A DNA stretch of 64,000 nt, taken from the NCBI GenBank assembly GCA_018402075.1, contig JAGYJP010000005.1, positions 1-64,000 on the forward strand. Reading direction: 5' to 3'. The stretch comes from Candidatus Nanopelagicales bacterium (GTDB taxonomy: Bacteria > Actinomycetota > Actinomycetes > S36-B12). Both the position numbers and the translations under genes were made by a program. How positions within the stretch are numbered: the first letter of the stretch is position 1; the number at the start of each line of letters is the position of its first letter. Below the pieces are notes generated by a model. The model was not told the origin of the DNA, searched no databases, and saw nothing but the letters and a program-made list of their open reading frames with translations. This document shows positions 44,144 through 52,827 of this stretch, piece after piece.

Positions 44144-45930
44144 ATCAACATCTACCGGTGAATCAATGGCGGGTGTTATTTTTCTCACCCAATGCCGGCT
44201 TATGGCAGACCAGTCAACTTGAACATGAATTAGCAAACGCACTGGCCCAACAAGGTGCTCAGGTCACAGTTATTCGCTGTAACGGACTTTTTGATTCTTT
44301 CTGTCCCACAATGCAAGCAGACCAGTTGACTGCGGAATCTACGAGTGCTGAGAGAGCAAGTATTTGCAGAGCCTGCCGCCGAGAAGAGGAAACACTCAGA
44401 AGCGTTGCGCATTACTCGACCACTTGGATTGACAATTACTTGAGTGATTCCGACCGTTGGGAAGTTGATGCACAGATCAGTTCGGTCAATCCAAGAAACT
44501 GGTCCGATATCCAACAGTTGGGGATATCCATTGGAAAATACGCAACGTACTTATCCATGCTCCATTACAAAGTGCCTGATGTCACAGCATCGGAAAACTC
44601 CTGGAATGAATACCTGAGTGACTTGAAAAATTCAATCTACGCAATCAAATCACTGCCGACGATTGTAGAAGAAACAAAACCTACACACGCTGTTGTGTAT
44701 AACCCGCTATACCCGACCAACCGAGTGTTCACGGAATTGGTTCTGCAAAAGCCGGATATTCAATATGTGGGCCTGAGTGCTTCAGGTTATGTTCCGGAGC
44801 GGCTTGCCACCCTGGCGCTGTATCGAAGTATTAAGTCAAGTCAAACTGTTGTGGATTCACAAACAATCACGGAGTCTGCGAGTGTGCCCATGTCCGAATT
44901 GGAAATCAGGTTGGTGGCGCGACATGTAGGCCAACTCGTGCAGGGGAGTGACCCTTGGGTCTACTCGACCCCACCCACTGCACTTGGTATCGATGTGATC
45001 AAGCGGAAACTAGGAATCAGTACGGATCGTCCCGCTGCACTTGTGGTGATTGGCAGCCCAGATGAAACCCGGTCATCGGCACTCGTAGATGCCGAATTTG
45101 AGCGAGTCCCCATTGATCAAGTGTCATCAGTTCAAGAATTCATTCAACAGATCCTTGAGGTGGCTCGTCATGAACCACACATCAATTTTGTTTTTAGATT
45201 GCACCCACGCCTAGCACCAAATAAACGGGAAAAACTTCGATCTCCTGATCTAGATGCAATTGAAGAACTCCTTTCAGACTTACCAGACAATGTTGTCACC
45301 AATGTGCCCAATGACGGAATAGGCCTTTATGACGTTGCCAGGATTGCGCAGGTGGGCATTAACCATGCATCAAGTGCCGGATTGGAGTTACTTGCTCTAG
45401 GAATTCCTGTGGTTCATTACGATCCTCCGCGCCTCAATGCTTACCCACCGGGTCTTGGGTTGGAGGTCGCTCGTTGTGATCACGAAGGCATGCGTCAGGC
45501 CTTAGCCCAAGCACTAGACACACCTATTTCTGCAGAAAATTCGGTTGCCGCGTGGCGTTGGTACGCGGTGACGTTGCTGCGTGCAGTTACGCATAAATCA
45601 TGGGACACCCCGCAACCTGATGACTCGACGCAATCCCCACCGAAACTTCAATGGCTTCGTAACGCGCTGCCGGAAAGTTTCAGGGAACGAGTATCACGTA
45701 CTCAGTCGCAGCGCAAGCGCACGAAACAAATCACCGATACCCAACAATCAGATAATTCACCTGTGTGGATCAACGAATGCATCACTCGGATGGCTGGCTT
45801 TGATAATTCCACCGTGTGGAATCCGACTGCCATAACGCGCGGGACACCCTTGTCCGAGGCCGAGGAGAAACAGCGAGTGATCAAAGAAGTACAGAAGATC
45901 TGGAACAACATTTCCGGAGCGGGGAACTAG
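44140..45930 (+). CDS. putative capsule-type GT-B glycosyltransferase with cysteine cluster
   Basis: Protein of 596 residues that I place only by overall layout. The start, WRVLFFSPNAGLWQTSQLEHELANAL, is GT-B-like. A short cysteine group follows (RCNGLFDSFCP, then SICRACRREEE, residues about 47-90) and might bind a metal. The middle has THAVVYNPLYPTNRVFTELV, and the C-terminal domain has INFVFRLHPRLAPNKRE and VGINHASSAGLELLALGIPVVHYDPP, which resembles the donor region of capsule enzymes such as KpsC/KpsS. A charged tail of about 90 residues ends it. The stop shares CTAG with convergent pseI. Confidence 0.6.
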   Translation: MNQHLPVNQWRVLFFSPNAGLWQTSQLEHELANALAQQGAQVTVIRCNGLFDSFCPTMQADQLTAESTSAERASICRACRREEETLRSVAHYSTTWIDNYLSDSDRWEVDAQISSVNPRNWSDIQQLGISIGKYATYLSMLHYKVPDVTASENSWNEYLSDLKNSIYAIKSLPTIVEETKPTHAVVYNPLYPTNRVFTELVLQKPDIQYVGLSASGYVPERLATLALYRSIKSSQTVVDSQTITESASVPMSELEIRLVARHVGQLVQGSDPWVYSTPPTALGIDVIKRKLGISTDRPAALVVIGSPDETRSSALVDAEFERVPIDQVSSVQEFIQQILEVARHEPHINFVFRLHPRLAPNKREKLRSPDLDAIEELLSDLPDNVVTNVPNDGIGLYDVARIAQVGINHASSAGLELLALGIPVVHYDPPRLNAYPPGLGLEVARCDHEGMRQALAQALDTPISAENSVAAWRWYAVTLLRAVTHKSWDTPQPDDSTQSPPKLQWLRNALPESFRERVSRTQSQRKRTKQITDTQQSDNSPVWINECITRMAGFDNSTVWNPTAITRGTPLSEAEEKQRVIKEVQKIWNNISGAGN

Positions 45931-46978
45931 GTCAACATATCGAGAGACAATGGTGTGCCCGCAGGGACATTGGCGGAGAAAACCCGGCCCAGCACTTCGG
46001 GGAGAAGCTTTGGGTGAAGGCCGTTATGCGGCCGGATCGACCGCACGTTTTCAGCTGTGACTATTTCTCCTGATATGACATCTGCGACAACAAAGAGTGA
46101 CCGCGAAAATCTGCGGCTACTTTTTCCGGCTTCGCTCAACTCAAATGTTGACATTCCAAGGCCACTTTCAAGCTCGCGAATGTGGTTGACCAACTCCTTG
46201 AATTCACTGGCTGAAGTGCTGAATCCTGAGTCGAGTCCTCCAGCACTGCGATCTAGGGTGATATGTCGCTCAAGCACCCGTGCTCCAAGAGTCACGGCAG
46301 CAAGGGCCGCGGTTGGTGTCATGGTGTGATCTGAATAGCCGGGAATGACATCAAACTTTTGTGCAATCGTTGGGATCGTGCGCAGGTTCAGATCCTGGGC
46401 GGGAGCAGGATATGCAGAGGTGCATTTGAGGACAACGATCTGATCATTGCCTTCATCGCGACATGCAGCAACGGCAGCGGAAATGTCAGCTTCACTGGCA
46501 ATACCAGTGGAAATCAGGACGGGTTTTCTTTGGCGGGCGACATGGCGAATGAGAGGAATGTCCACTATTTCAAATGATGCAATCTTGAAGGCCGGAACAT
46601 TGAGATTGGCCAAGTAGTCAACAGCGGTGGGATCAAATGGTGAGGAAAAAGCGGCCATTCCATGTGATTGAGCCAACTCAAATAACTCTTGGTGCCATTC
46701 CCAGGGCATGTACCCCTCTGAATAAATGGAATACAGGGTGCGTCCGTCCCAGGCTGTGCCATGTTCAATCTACGAAAAATCAGAGAATCAGACTCGAAGG
46801 TGATGAGGTCCGGGGTGATAGTCGAAACTTCACAGCATTGGCGGTATTGCAGAGGCAGCAGCACGAACGGTTGCTTGGGCTCTGCCGAAATCCTGCTGGT
46901 GATTCGCGGAGACTTCAGCAATGATGTAAGTCGGCAAGCCTGGACCAACGTCAGTGCCACCAATTTTCAAAGACCCAT
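45927..46978 (-). pseudogene. pseI: pseudaminic acid synthase, N-terminal part frame-disrupted
   Basis: The last 260 codons are intact and read as a PEP-dependent nonulosonic acid synthase: MPWEWHQELFELAQ, AFSSPFDPTAVDYL, VPAFKIASFEIVDIPL, ISTGIASEAD, LKCTSAYPAP, YSDHTMTPTAALAAV and a C-terminal SAF domain with NGLHPKLLPEVLG. AFKIASFE favours PseI over NeuB. The first 90 codons are recognisable (KIGGTDVGPGLPTYIIAEVSANH, VKF, TITPDLITFESDS, GTAWDGRTLYSIYSEGY) but lie in different frames; one missing base near each of 46974, 46846, 46825 and 46761 would restore them. Real decay or sequence error cannot be told apart here. Start inferred at ATG 46978. Confidence 0.8.
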
Positions 46979-47616
46979 GATAACTCTATGCACCCCGCTG
47001 CGTACCAGGTAACGTCATCAAGAGATTTCATGGGTATGAGGAGTGCATGTTCGAGAGTGTCCGGGTGACTGCCGAGGAGAATCGTAGTTATTTCCGCAGC
47101 AAGTGAGGCTGCTGCACCTTTCGCTGAGTCCTCGACCGTGATCGCCTGGTCTGAGTCACATTGAGTTTGGAGCGCAAGTAGATATGGATCAGCATGCGGC
47201 TTTCCAAATTCGGTGGAATCCGCCCAATGACACATTTTGAACATGGATTCCAATTGATGCCGGTCAAGCCATTTGGAAACCCGGTTCACCGGGCTAGAGG
47301 TAACAATTGCAAGCTCGATGCCTAGGGTCTGCGCTGCAGTGAGGAGCGATCCGGCCTGGGTGCTAGTTGTAGTTGTGTGTCAATGGTGTCAATAATTCCA
47401 AATATCATCAAAGATTAGTTCAGGCTCGCGGAGGTCATATTCTTTTTTCAGTTCAGCAACAACGATGGGCAGTGGCGGCCCATTGGAACTTTGGAACTCA
47501 GCAGTGGATCCTTCGATGTTGAATTCACGGAGAAATCTGGAGATACGCCGAGTGCAGTGCTGTGAAAATGGAGTCAACGAGTGTTCCATCGAAATCTAGG
47601 AATAGGCAGTTTTCAT
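46951..47616 (-). pseudogene. HAD-superfamily hydrolase, frame-disrupted
   Basis: Pieces of one HAD-IA phosphatase-like protein are visible in several frames: motif I LFLDFDGTLVDS just after ATG 47616, FLREFNIEGSTAEFQSS and LPIVVAELKKEYDLREPELIFDD, then GSLLTAAQTLGIELAIVTSSPV (motif II), and EFGKPHADPYLLALQ with VEDSAKGAAASLAAE (motifs III and IV). Each join needs a one-base change, for instance an A lost from AAAA at about 47610. Its end overlaps the pseI start. HAD phosphatases accompany nonulosonic acid genes in some clusters, where they may dephosphorylate the 9-phosphate intermediate. Confidence 0.7.
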
Positions 47617-47619
47617 GAT

Positions 47620-48422
47620 TTCTGTGAAAGATGAAGAGCCTGTTTTGACCGAAGTCACCGAACGGGGATCCTAACTCTGTGTGGTGGGCGATTCAGCTTT
47701 GTTGCGGCTTCTACTAGCGGATGTTTGTAGTCAATCTGTCCCGCCGTTAGTCGATGGCGCAAGTGCGTATAGCAATCGTGTCATGCAAACTTGAAATGTC
47801 AACAATCCCTTGAAGTGTGAGTCCGCACTTTGGCGAACTCAAGGAATGACACTTCATCGATGAAGGGGATTAAAGGAAGCCGGAGGCGAGGTTGAAGTCC
47901 CAGAGTTGTGTGAGATTATTTTGGCGTGCATACGATTGTTGACTATTCTCAATCGTAGATGTAACCGTTAGTAGCAACTCGCTCGGCAATGGACTTCAGT
48001 CCTCGCCTCTGGTTCTCACCAGACTCTAAATTGATGAGACAGCGAACGGTGAAGTAATATCAAAGTCGGTGGGTAACCTTCAATTTCTCAAGTTGCATGG
48101 CATCACCAACGCGGAAAGTGCAACGTTCATAGGTGTGCGCGGATCGTGCAGAACCGCGAGCATGTTCCACCATCTCGGGAACAAAATCGATACCGAATAT
48201 TTGACTCTTTGAAAACTTTGATGCAATGTAGACGCAGTTAACCCGTTTCCGCACCCTACTTCGAGAACAGGAGCTGGCGTTGCGTCAACTGACGTACCGA
48301 GCAAATGCACTGTTCAAGGCAGATAACTCAATGATTTTGCCTGTCTGAGTGGTCGCTTCTGATCGCTTCACCGTGTTCTTGAGCCCAACTATTCAATGGT
48401 CGTATATCTCTTCCTTATTCAT
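47620..48422 (-). pseudogene. SAM-dependent methyltransferase, frame-disrupted
   Basis: Start is probably ATG 48422 (MNKEEIYDH, then NSWAQEHGEAIRS after a lost base). Motif I is PAPVLEVGCGNGLTASTLHQ near 48260, followed in another frame by IFGIDFVPEMVEHARGS and CTFRVGDAMQLEKLK, then VRCLINLESGENQRRGLKSIA, IENSQQSYARQNNLTQLWDF and LHDTIAIRT. These are the ordered blocks of one roughly 260-residue class I methyltransferase, interrupted by at least four small frameshifts. Substrate unknown; it probably belonged with pseI and the HAD gene in one minus-strand operon. Confidence 0.65.
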
Positions 48423-48429
48423 GCTCGAC

Positions 48430-49100
48430 CTATCTCTGCCATATAGTCTGTAGTTATGCGTGGCAATGCCAGTATCCTATGGTCATCAATGGCACTTGAA
48501 TCCTTCCGTTCCTACACCGGACCCCGAAGTAGACATTGGTGCCTTGTCTGATGGAGAGTGGAATGGATCGTTATTGCGAGTCACTCAGTTTTCGAAGTTT
48601 CACTGACAGTAGTCCCTATTCCTATGGGCATCTGCCGCTGCGCGGGGGGTGGGCCGAGTGATCCCCTCTTCCTCGCAGTGACCGGTGTAACCCACCAGGA
48701 GGGCCTTGTCCTGGCAAGCGGGCGAACGATGTCACTGATGGGGGTATCTGGGAATTCGCTCCATCCGGGGGTGCAGAGACTGCCCATTGAGCATCAGATT
48801 CTTACAGAAGCGACGAGGAGCTTGGTGTCTCGGTCGATCATTGTCCATTGGTAGCCCTGTGCACTGTTTGTAGATTCCAGTGCCCACCGCCGACCTGATC
48901 ATCCCATTGCGGGTTAACCTCAGTGTGGCACACTTTGTAAGCACATTTGTGCCGGGGTGAGAGTACGAAAGAGTTGAGGTTGTGCGCTGGTCAAGTTGAG
49001 GCTTTTCTGGAATCATAACCTGCAGACTTGAGTGCCGTAACACCTTCATTTCGGGTCTCATCGATGAAGGAAAATTAGGTATTTTTCAATAGTAAATGCT
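48430..49100 (-). other. unassigned stretch, possibly another frame-disrupted gene
   Basis: No long open frame exists on either strand. On the minus strand short readable runs occur, such as FIDETRNEGVTALKSAGYD, TEVNPQWDDQVGGGHWNLQ, GQWTMIDRDTKLLVASV and DKALLVGYTGHCEEEG, in shifting frames. They look like protein-coding sequence with one-base indels, as in the flanking genes, but I do not recognise a family. A missing pathway gene such as pseG could be hidden here; I see no positive sign of it. Confidence 0.35.
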
Positions 49101-49104
49101 GACG

Positions 49105-49800
49105 TCATTCGGTGACCGCGGTCAGCGCGATTCCACGATCCATGGGCAGTGGCCCATCGCTTGCCCAGAAGTATAGATTTCTACGTTGCGTGGTGCACGG
49201 TTTCCAAGACTTGAACGTTCTTAAAACCATGGTTCAAGGAAGCGAACAAGATCGGATTTGTCGTGGAATTCGTATTCAAAGGCGTGCTTGCCAATGTCGT
49301 CGGGCTCAATGATGGTGTAACCGGAAAGAATTCCGCCCTCAGCCAACCGCGACTTTATGGTTCCCATCAGCTTGATTTCAGTTTCCGTGAAATGCTCAAT
49401 AGCCGCGTCCCAAATAACATTGTCGTAGAACCTCTCAGGAATATCGGTTCTGATGTCACCGAGGAGGTAGCGAATATTTGAGTAGGAGCAATTCTTCTTA
49501 GCTGTCGCGATCGCCGAGGGATCAAAATCGATCGAGGTAATTGATTCGGGCTTGAGCACTGTAGAAGTGATAGGTGTTGAAACCGTCGCCACAGCAGAGT
49601 TCCAAAACCTTGGGCAGTCGGCTCCCACAACGGGTTGCTTGCAGGGCAAGCGAGGAGTAGACACCGCGCTCCCACGGGAATGACTGTCTATTCGCGACCA
49701 TGCCAGTGTTGGTCAATGAAGTGATCAAAATATTCGGGGGTTATCACCGCCCCATTCCACTTGGGATGTGAGTTCGTGGGCAGCTGAAGCAACTTTGTGG
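49105..49800 (-). pseudogene. second SAM-dependent methyltransferase, frame-disrupted
   Basis: Ordered blocks in different frames: ASAAHELTSQVEWGG, YFDHFIDQHWHGRE, RQSFPWERGVYSSLALQ, motif I LPKVLELCCGDGFNTYHFYS near 49610, then a one-base shift to SITSIDFDPSAIATAKKN, NIRYLLGDIRTDIPERFYDNV, WDAAIEHFTETEIKLM and LAEGGILSGYTIIEPDD. After another shift FKNVQVLETVHH and ATRNLYFWASDGPLPM end the protein. This is a single class I methyltransferase of about 220 residues with three or more one-base frameshifts. The exact start is unclear. Confidence 0.7.
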
Positions 49801-49833
49801 TTAGCCCTGCTTAAGCCAAGGGAAATAGGCACC

Positions 49834-49850
49834 AAACGAAAAGTTCGTTT
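49834..49850. repeat. short perfect hairpin upstream of the C-methyltransferase gene
   Basis: AAACGAA, loop AAG, TTCGTTT gives a 7 bp stem. It lies in the roughly 250-base gap between the disrupted methyltransferase and the gene at 50051. A direct repeat TAGGCACC flanks it on both sides. I see nothing else in this gap. Confidence 0.35.
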
Positions 49851-50050
49851 TGCTTTAGGCACCGCCCTGTTATGAATGTGCTGACTGTGCTCAACGAGAT
49901 CATGGGCCACGCGCCTGTACCCCTTAGTTCTTTGGATCGAGCTACTGACTTCGCTAGTCTAGGACGAGACAATAATTGATTAATCGGTTATCCGAGTGCG
50001 TTGGGACCTAGTCAGCCGTGAATCTTGTAATCAGAGGGAGAGCCAAAACT

Positions 50051-51292
50051 GTGGCGAAATTGAAGAACTGCCGGGTCTGTGGCACAACGGACCTCGTTGA
50101 AATCCTCAATTTCGGTGATTTGGCCCTCACCGGGGTGTTCCCCGCCTCTCGTGAAGAGGAAATCTCCTCGGGTGAAGTACGCCTCATGGTCTGCAATGAC
50201 TGCGGCTTGGTTCAACTTGGTGACACCTTCCCACCCGAAGAAATGTACGGGGACAACTATGGCTACCGGAGTGGTCTCAATGCCTCGATGGTTGCTCACT
50301 TGGCGAGAATTGCCCGCCGCCTAGAAGTCCGGGCGAACCTGCTCCCCGCCCAAACAGTCCTCGATATCGGGGCAAATGACGGTACTTTGCTGCGCAGTTA
50401 CAGCGTGCCCGGCCTTACAAAAATCGGAATTGATCCAACAATTTCCAAATTCAGTGAGTTCTACGAAGCAGAAAAGGCAACCAACCCGGTCACGACGGTT
50501 CCCGATTTCTTTAACGCCAAGAACTTTGATGCGGTCAGTAAAGACCGGGCGAGCATTGTCACATCAATTGCCATGTTTTACGACCTTGATGACCCGGTAG
50601 CTTTTGCCCAGGACGTAAGGCATTGCCTGACCCCCGAGGGAATCTGGTATTTCGAGCAAAGCTACATGCCCTGGATGCTGCGTAGTGGCGCCTACGACAC
50701 GATCTGCCACGAGCACTTGGAGTATTACTCCCTGACAACAATCAAGCGAATCCTTGATGATGCCGGACTGTATTTGATCGATGCGGCAACCAATGCTGTT
50801 AATGGCGGTTCTGTCTCAGTTCTCGCCTCACCATCACCAGGAGCAGGGATTTCTGTTTACGCTCAATGGCTCCTTGAACAAGAAGAGCAAGCAAAAGTAC
50901 ATGACCCGCAAACATGGATAGAATTTCGGAACCGGGTGGAGGAACGTCAACATGACCTTAGGTCACTCCTGGAACGACTCAAAGATTCAGGTGCGAGCGT
51001 CATGGGGCTAGGGGCCTCAACTAAAGGCAATGTTCTCGTTATGACCACACCGGTAACGCAGGAACTGATGTCTAAGGTGGGTGATGTTAATCCCTACAAA
51101 TACGGGCGCTTCCTGCCCGGTTCCCAGATACCCATTGTCAGCGAGGAAGAGGTGCTCGCGGAGAACCCGGACTACCTCTTGATTCTGCCGTGGCATTTCC
51201 GTGAAACTTTTATGGATCGCTTGCAGCCATATCTTGCCGGCGGCGGCCGTTTGATTTTCCCACTCCCCGACCTTGAAGTTGTTGGCTACTAA
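50051..51292 (+). CDS. nucleotide-sugar C-methyltransferase (TylC3-like) with zinc-binding domain
   Basis: Protein of 413 residues with the three-part layout of NDP-hexose C-methyltransferases: an N-terminal zinc ribbon (CRVCG and CNDCG), a SAM-binding core with TVLDIGANDGTLLRSY and the conserved FEQSYMPWML and CHEHLEYYSL segments, and a C-terminal Rossmann-like domain with VMGLGASTKGNVL. The HEH is thought to act in deprotonation next to the keto group. It would add a methyl branch to a keto sugar. GTG 50051 has GAGGGAG ten bases upstream and excludes a longer start at 50018. The keto-sugar source is not obvious from the next gene. Confidence 0.88.
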   Translation: MAKLKNCRVCGTTDLVEILNFGDLALTGVFPASREEEISSGEVRLMVCNDCGLVQLGDTFPPEEMYGDNYGYRSGLNASMVAHLARIARRLEVRANLLPAQTVLDIGANDGTLLRSYSVPGLTKIGIDPTISKFSEFYEAEKATNPVTTVPDFFNAKNFDAVSKDRASIVTSIAMFYDLDDPVAFAQDVRHCLTPEGIWYFEQSYMPWMLRSGAYDTICHEHLEYYSLTTIKRILDDAGLYLIDAATNAVNGGSVSVLASPSPGAGISVYAQWLLEQEEQAKVHDPQTWIEFRNRVEERQHDLRSLLERLKDSGASVMGLGASTKGNVLVMTTPVTQELMSKVGDVNPYKYGRFLPGSQIPIVSEEEVLAENPDYLLILPWHFRETFMDRLQPYLAGGGRLIFPLPDLEVVGY

Positions 51293-51302
51293 AGCTGTGT
51301 CA

Positions 51303-52250
51303 ATGGATAACTTTGGGATCATGCTGAAGTCTTATGGTCCCGACTTGCAATATGCCCAGCGTTTTCTTGAGTCCTTTCTCGCATATGCAACTGAACCGAT
51401 CCCGCTTTTTGTTGTTGTGCCCGACCAAGACATCCCTGCGTTTACTGAGGTGTTTGTTAGTCATGCAACAGTGTTGCCCGAGTCATTGTGGGCGGACCAA
51501 TTAGTGGACTACCCAATCCACGGTAACAATCCTGGTTACATCAATCAAGAGATCATTAAATTAGCTTTTGCCGAAAGCGGCTATCTCAGGAACTATCTCT
51601 GCGCCGATTCGGAGGCGGTCTTCATTCGTCCATTTAGTTCTCACGACTTCATGGACCCCACCGGAGTCCCTTACTCGTTCATAACTGAAGATCACGAATT
51701 GCATGTCGATCCGATTTACTTTGATGCATATTGGACTGCTAGGCAGCAGTTTCTTCTACAGATTCGTGAATTCCTCGAGCTTCCAGCAACTCCGATCGCA
51801 ACTTGTCACAACATGGCGGTGTTTTCCAGCGAGCAGGTACTCAACCTCAAAGAGTATCTGGCGGATCGTGGATTGAACTGGGCGAGTGCATTGGAGATTT
51901 CACCCTATGAATTCGGGTGGTATAACTTCTGGACTGAGAAGGTGCAGGGAACTTCTAGAAAAATTCGTGAGCCAATTGTGTTAATGCTGCATCAACCACA
52001 CCAGCACCTCGAGTATTCACTGAAAGGAATCTCCGAAAACGACCTTGCTCGAGGCTATGTTGCAGTATTGATAAACTCCGGTTTTGCTCAAGATCACGGT
52101 GTCATTGACTTCCAGGAACCAATTGCCAACACGCTTTCTCGGTATATCAGCTATCGGGTTCTTTTCGGTGCCGTATTTGAAAGAACGTTTGTTCGCGCAC
52201 CTCGTATTCGTTCGCTCCTTGGTCGAGGACGCAAGCCACGTACTAGTTGA
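51303..52250 (+). CDS. DUF6492-type putative glycosyltransferase
   Basis: Protein of 315 residues, paralogous to 56826-57854. Shared landmarks: LKSYGPDLQYAQRFLESF, PLFVVVPDQDIPAF, PGYINQEIIKLAFAE, CADSEAVFIRPF (a DxD-like acidic site), EISPYEFGWYNFW, HQHLEYSLKGI and VINSGFAQDHGVIDF. The fold is probably GT-A, but the family has no characterised activity that I know. ATG 51303 is used because it opens right at the conserved start; an in-frame GTG 51297 is possible. It lies 10 bases after the C-methyltransferase gene and so may transfer the branched sugar. It converges on pseH. Confidence 0.65.
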   Translation: MDNFGIMLKSYGPDLQYAQRFLESFLAYATEPIPLFVVVPDQDIPAFTEVFVSHATVLPESLWADQLVDYPIHGNNPGYINQEIIKLAFAESGYLRNYLCADSEAVFIRPFSSHDFMDPTGVPYSFITEDHELHVDPIYFDAYWTARQQFLLQIREFLELPATPIATCHNMAVFSSEQVLNLKEYLADRGLNWASALEISPYEFGWYNFWTEKVQGTSRKIREPIVLMLHQPHQHLEYSLKGISENDLARGYVAVLINSGFAQDHGVIDFQEPIANTLSRYISYRVLFGAVFERTFVRAPRIRSLLGRGRKPRTS

Positions 52251-52827
52251 TCAAATAAGCATGGGCAAAGCTGTCAACCGGTGCACCATTGATGAGATGG
52301 TGATCGCGTAAGAGACCTTCTTGGGTGAAACCGAAATCCTCGAGGATTTCAATCAATTCCGACCGAATGCTGTACGTCTCGGTGGTGAGTTTATGGAAGC
52401 CAATTCTGCGAGCAAGTTGGACAAGAAGCTTCAGGTACTCACACCAATCCTGGGAAAAGATATGGTGCTCAGACCGATCTATATCGGTTAAAAACGACAC
52501 CTCAGCGCGGCGATCAGACCAGACAATATGCACGAAACCGCCATAACCAACAAGTAGGGAATCCTCGAGGAAAGCAAACAGAATCTGTTTAGGCTGTTCC
52601 TGGGCTAGTTGCGGCAGGACTAAGTTCGAAAAGTAGTTATCTTGATCAGCCACGGATAAAGGATTTTGTTGCCGCAGGACGTCAATCTGGGCATTGCGCC
52701 ATTCTCGGATTGCATGACGATCATTCCAGTGAATAGGTCTGAGTTGGTATCGGTTATCGGCACTTGTGGCGGTGAGCTCGGGGAAGAAGCGATAGCCCGA
52801 ATCCCACTGGGGGTCATGCTCAACCAT
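52243..52827 (-). CDS. pseH: UDP-4-amino-sugar N-acetyltransferase (GNAT)
   Basis: GNAT enzyme of 194 residues expected to acetylate the 4-amino group of the PseC product with acetyl-CoA. Visible: YQLRPIHWNDRHAIREWRNAQ, VLRQQNPLSVADQDNYF, ILFAFLEDSLLVGYGGFVHI and AEVSFLTDIDRSEHHIF, and the C-terminal ELIEILEDFGFTQEGLLRDHHLING. This is the RimJ/RimL-like layout of PseH proteins. It overlaps the pseC stop by 8 bases and ends the pseF-pseB-pseC-pseH unit. Confidence 0.85.
   Translation of the reverse strand: MVEHDPQWDSGYRFFPELTATSADNRYQLRPIHWNDRHAIREWRNAQIDVLRQQNPLSVADQDNYFSNLVLPQLAQEQPKQILFAFLEDSLLVGYGGFVHIVWSDRRAEVSFLTDIDRSEHHIFSQDWCEYLKLLVQLARRIGFHKLTTETYSIRSELIEILEDFGFTQEGLLRDHHLINGAPVDSFAHAYLIN

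Noticed and set aside
45927..46709. A shorter but functional sialic acid synthase starting at ATG 46709
   Set aside because: The missing first 90 residues carry conserved active-site segments that are still readable upstream in shifted frames, so the short version would not be active.
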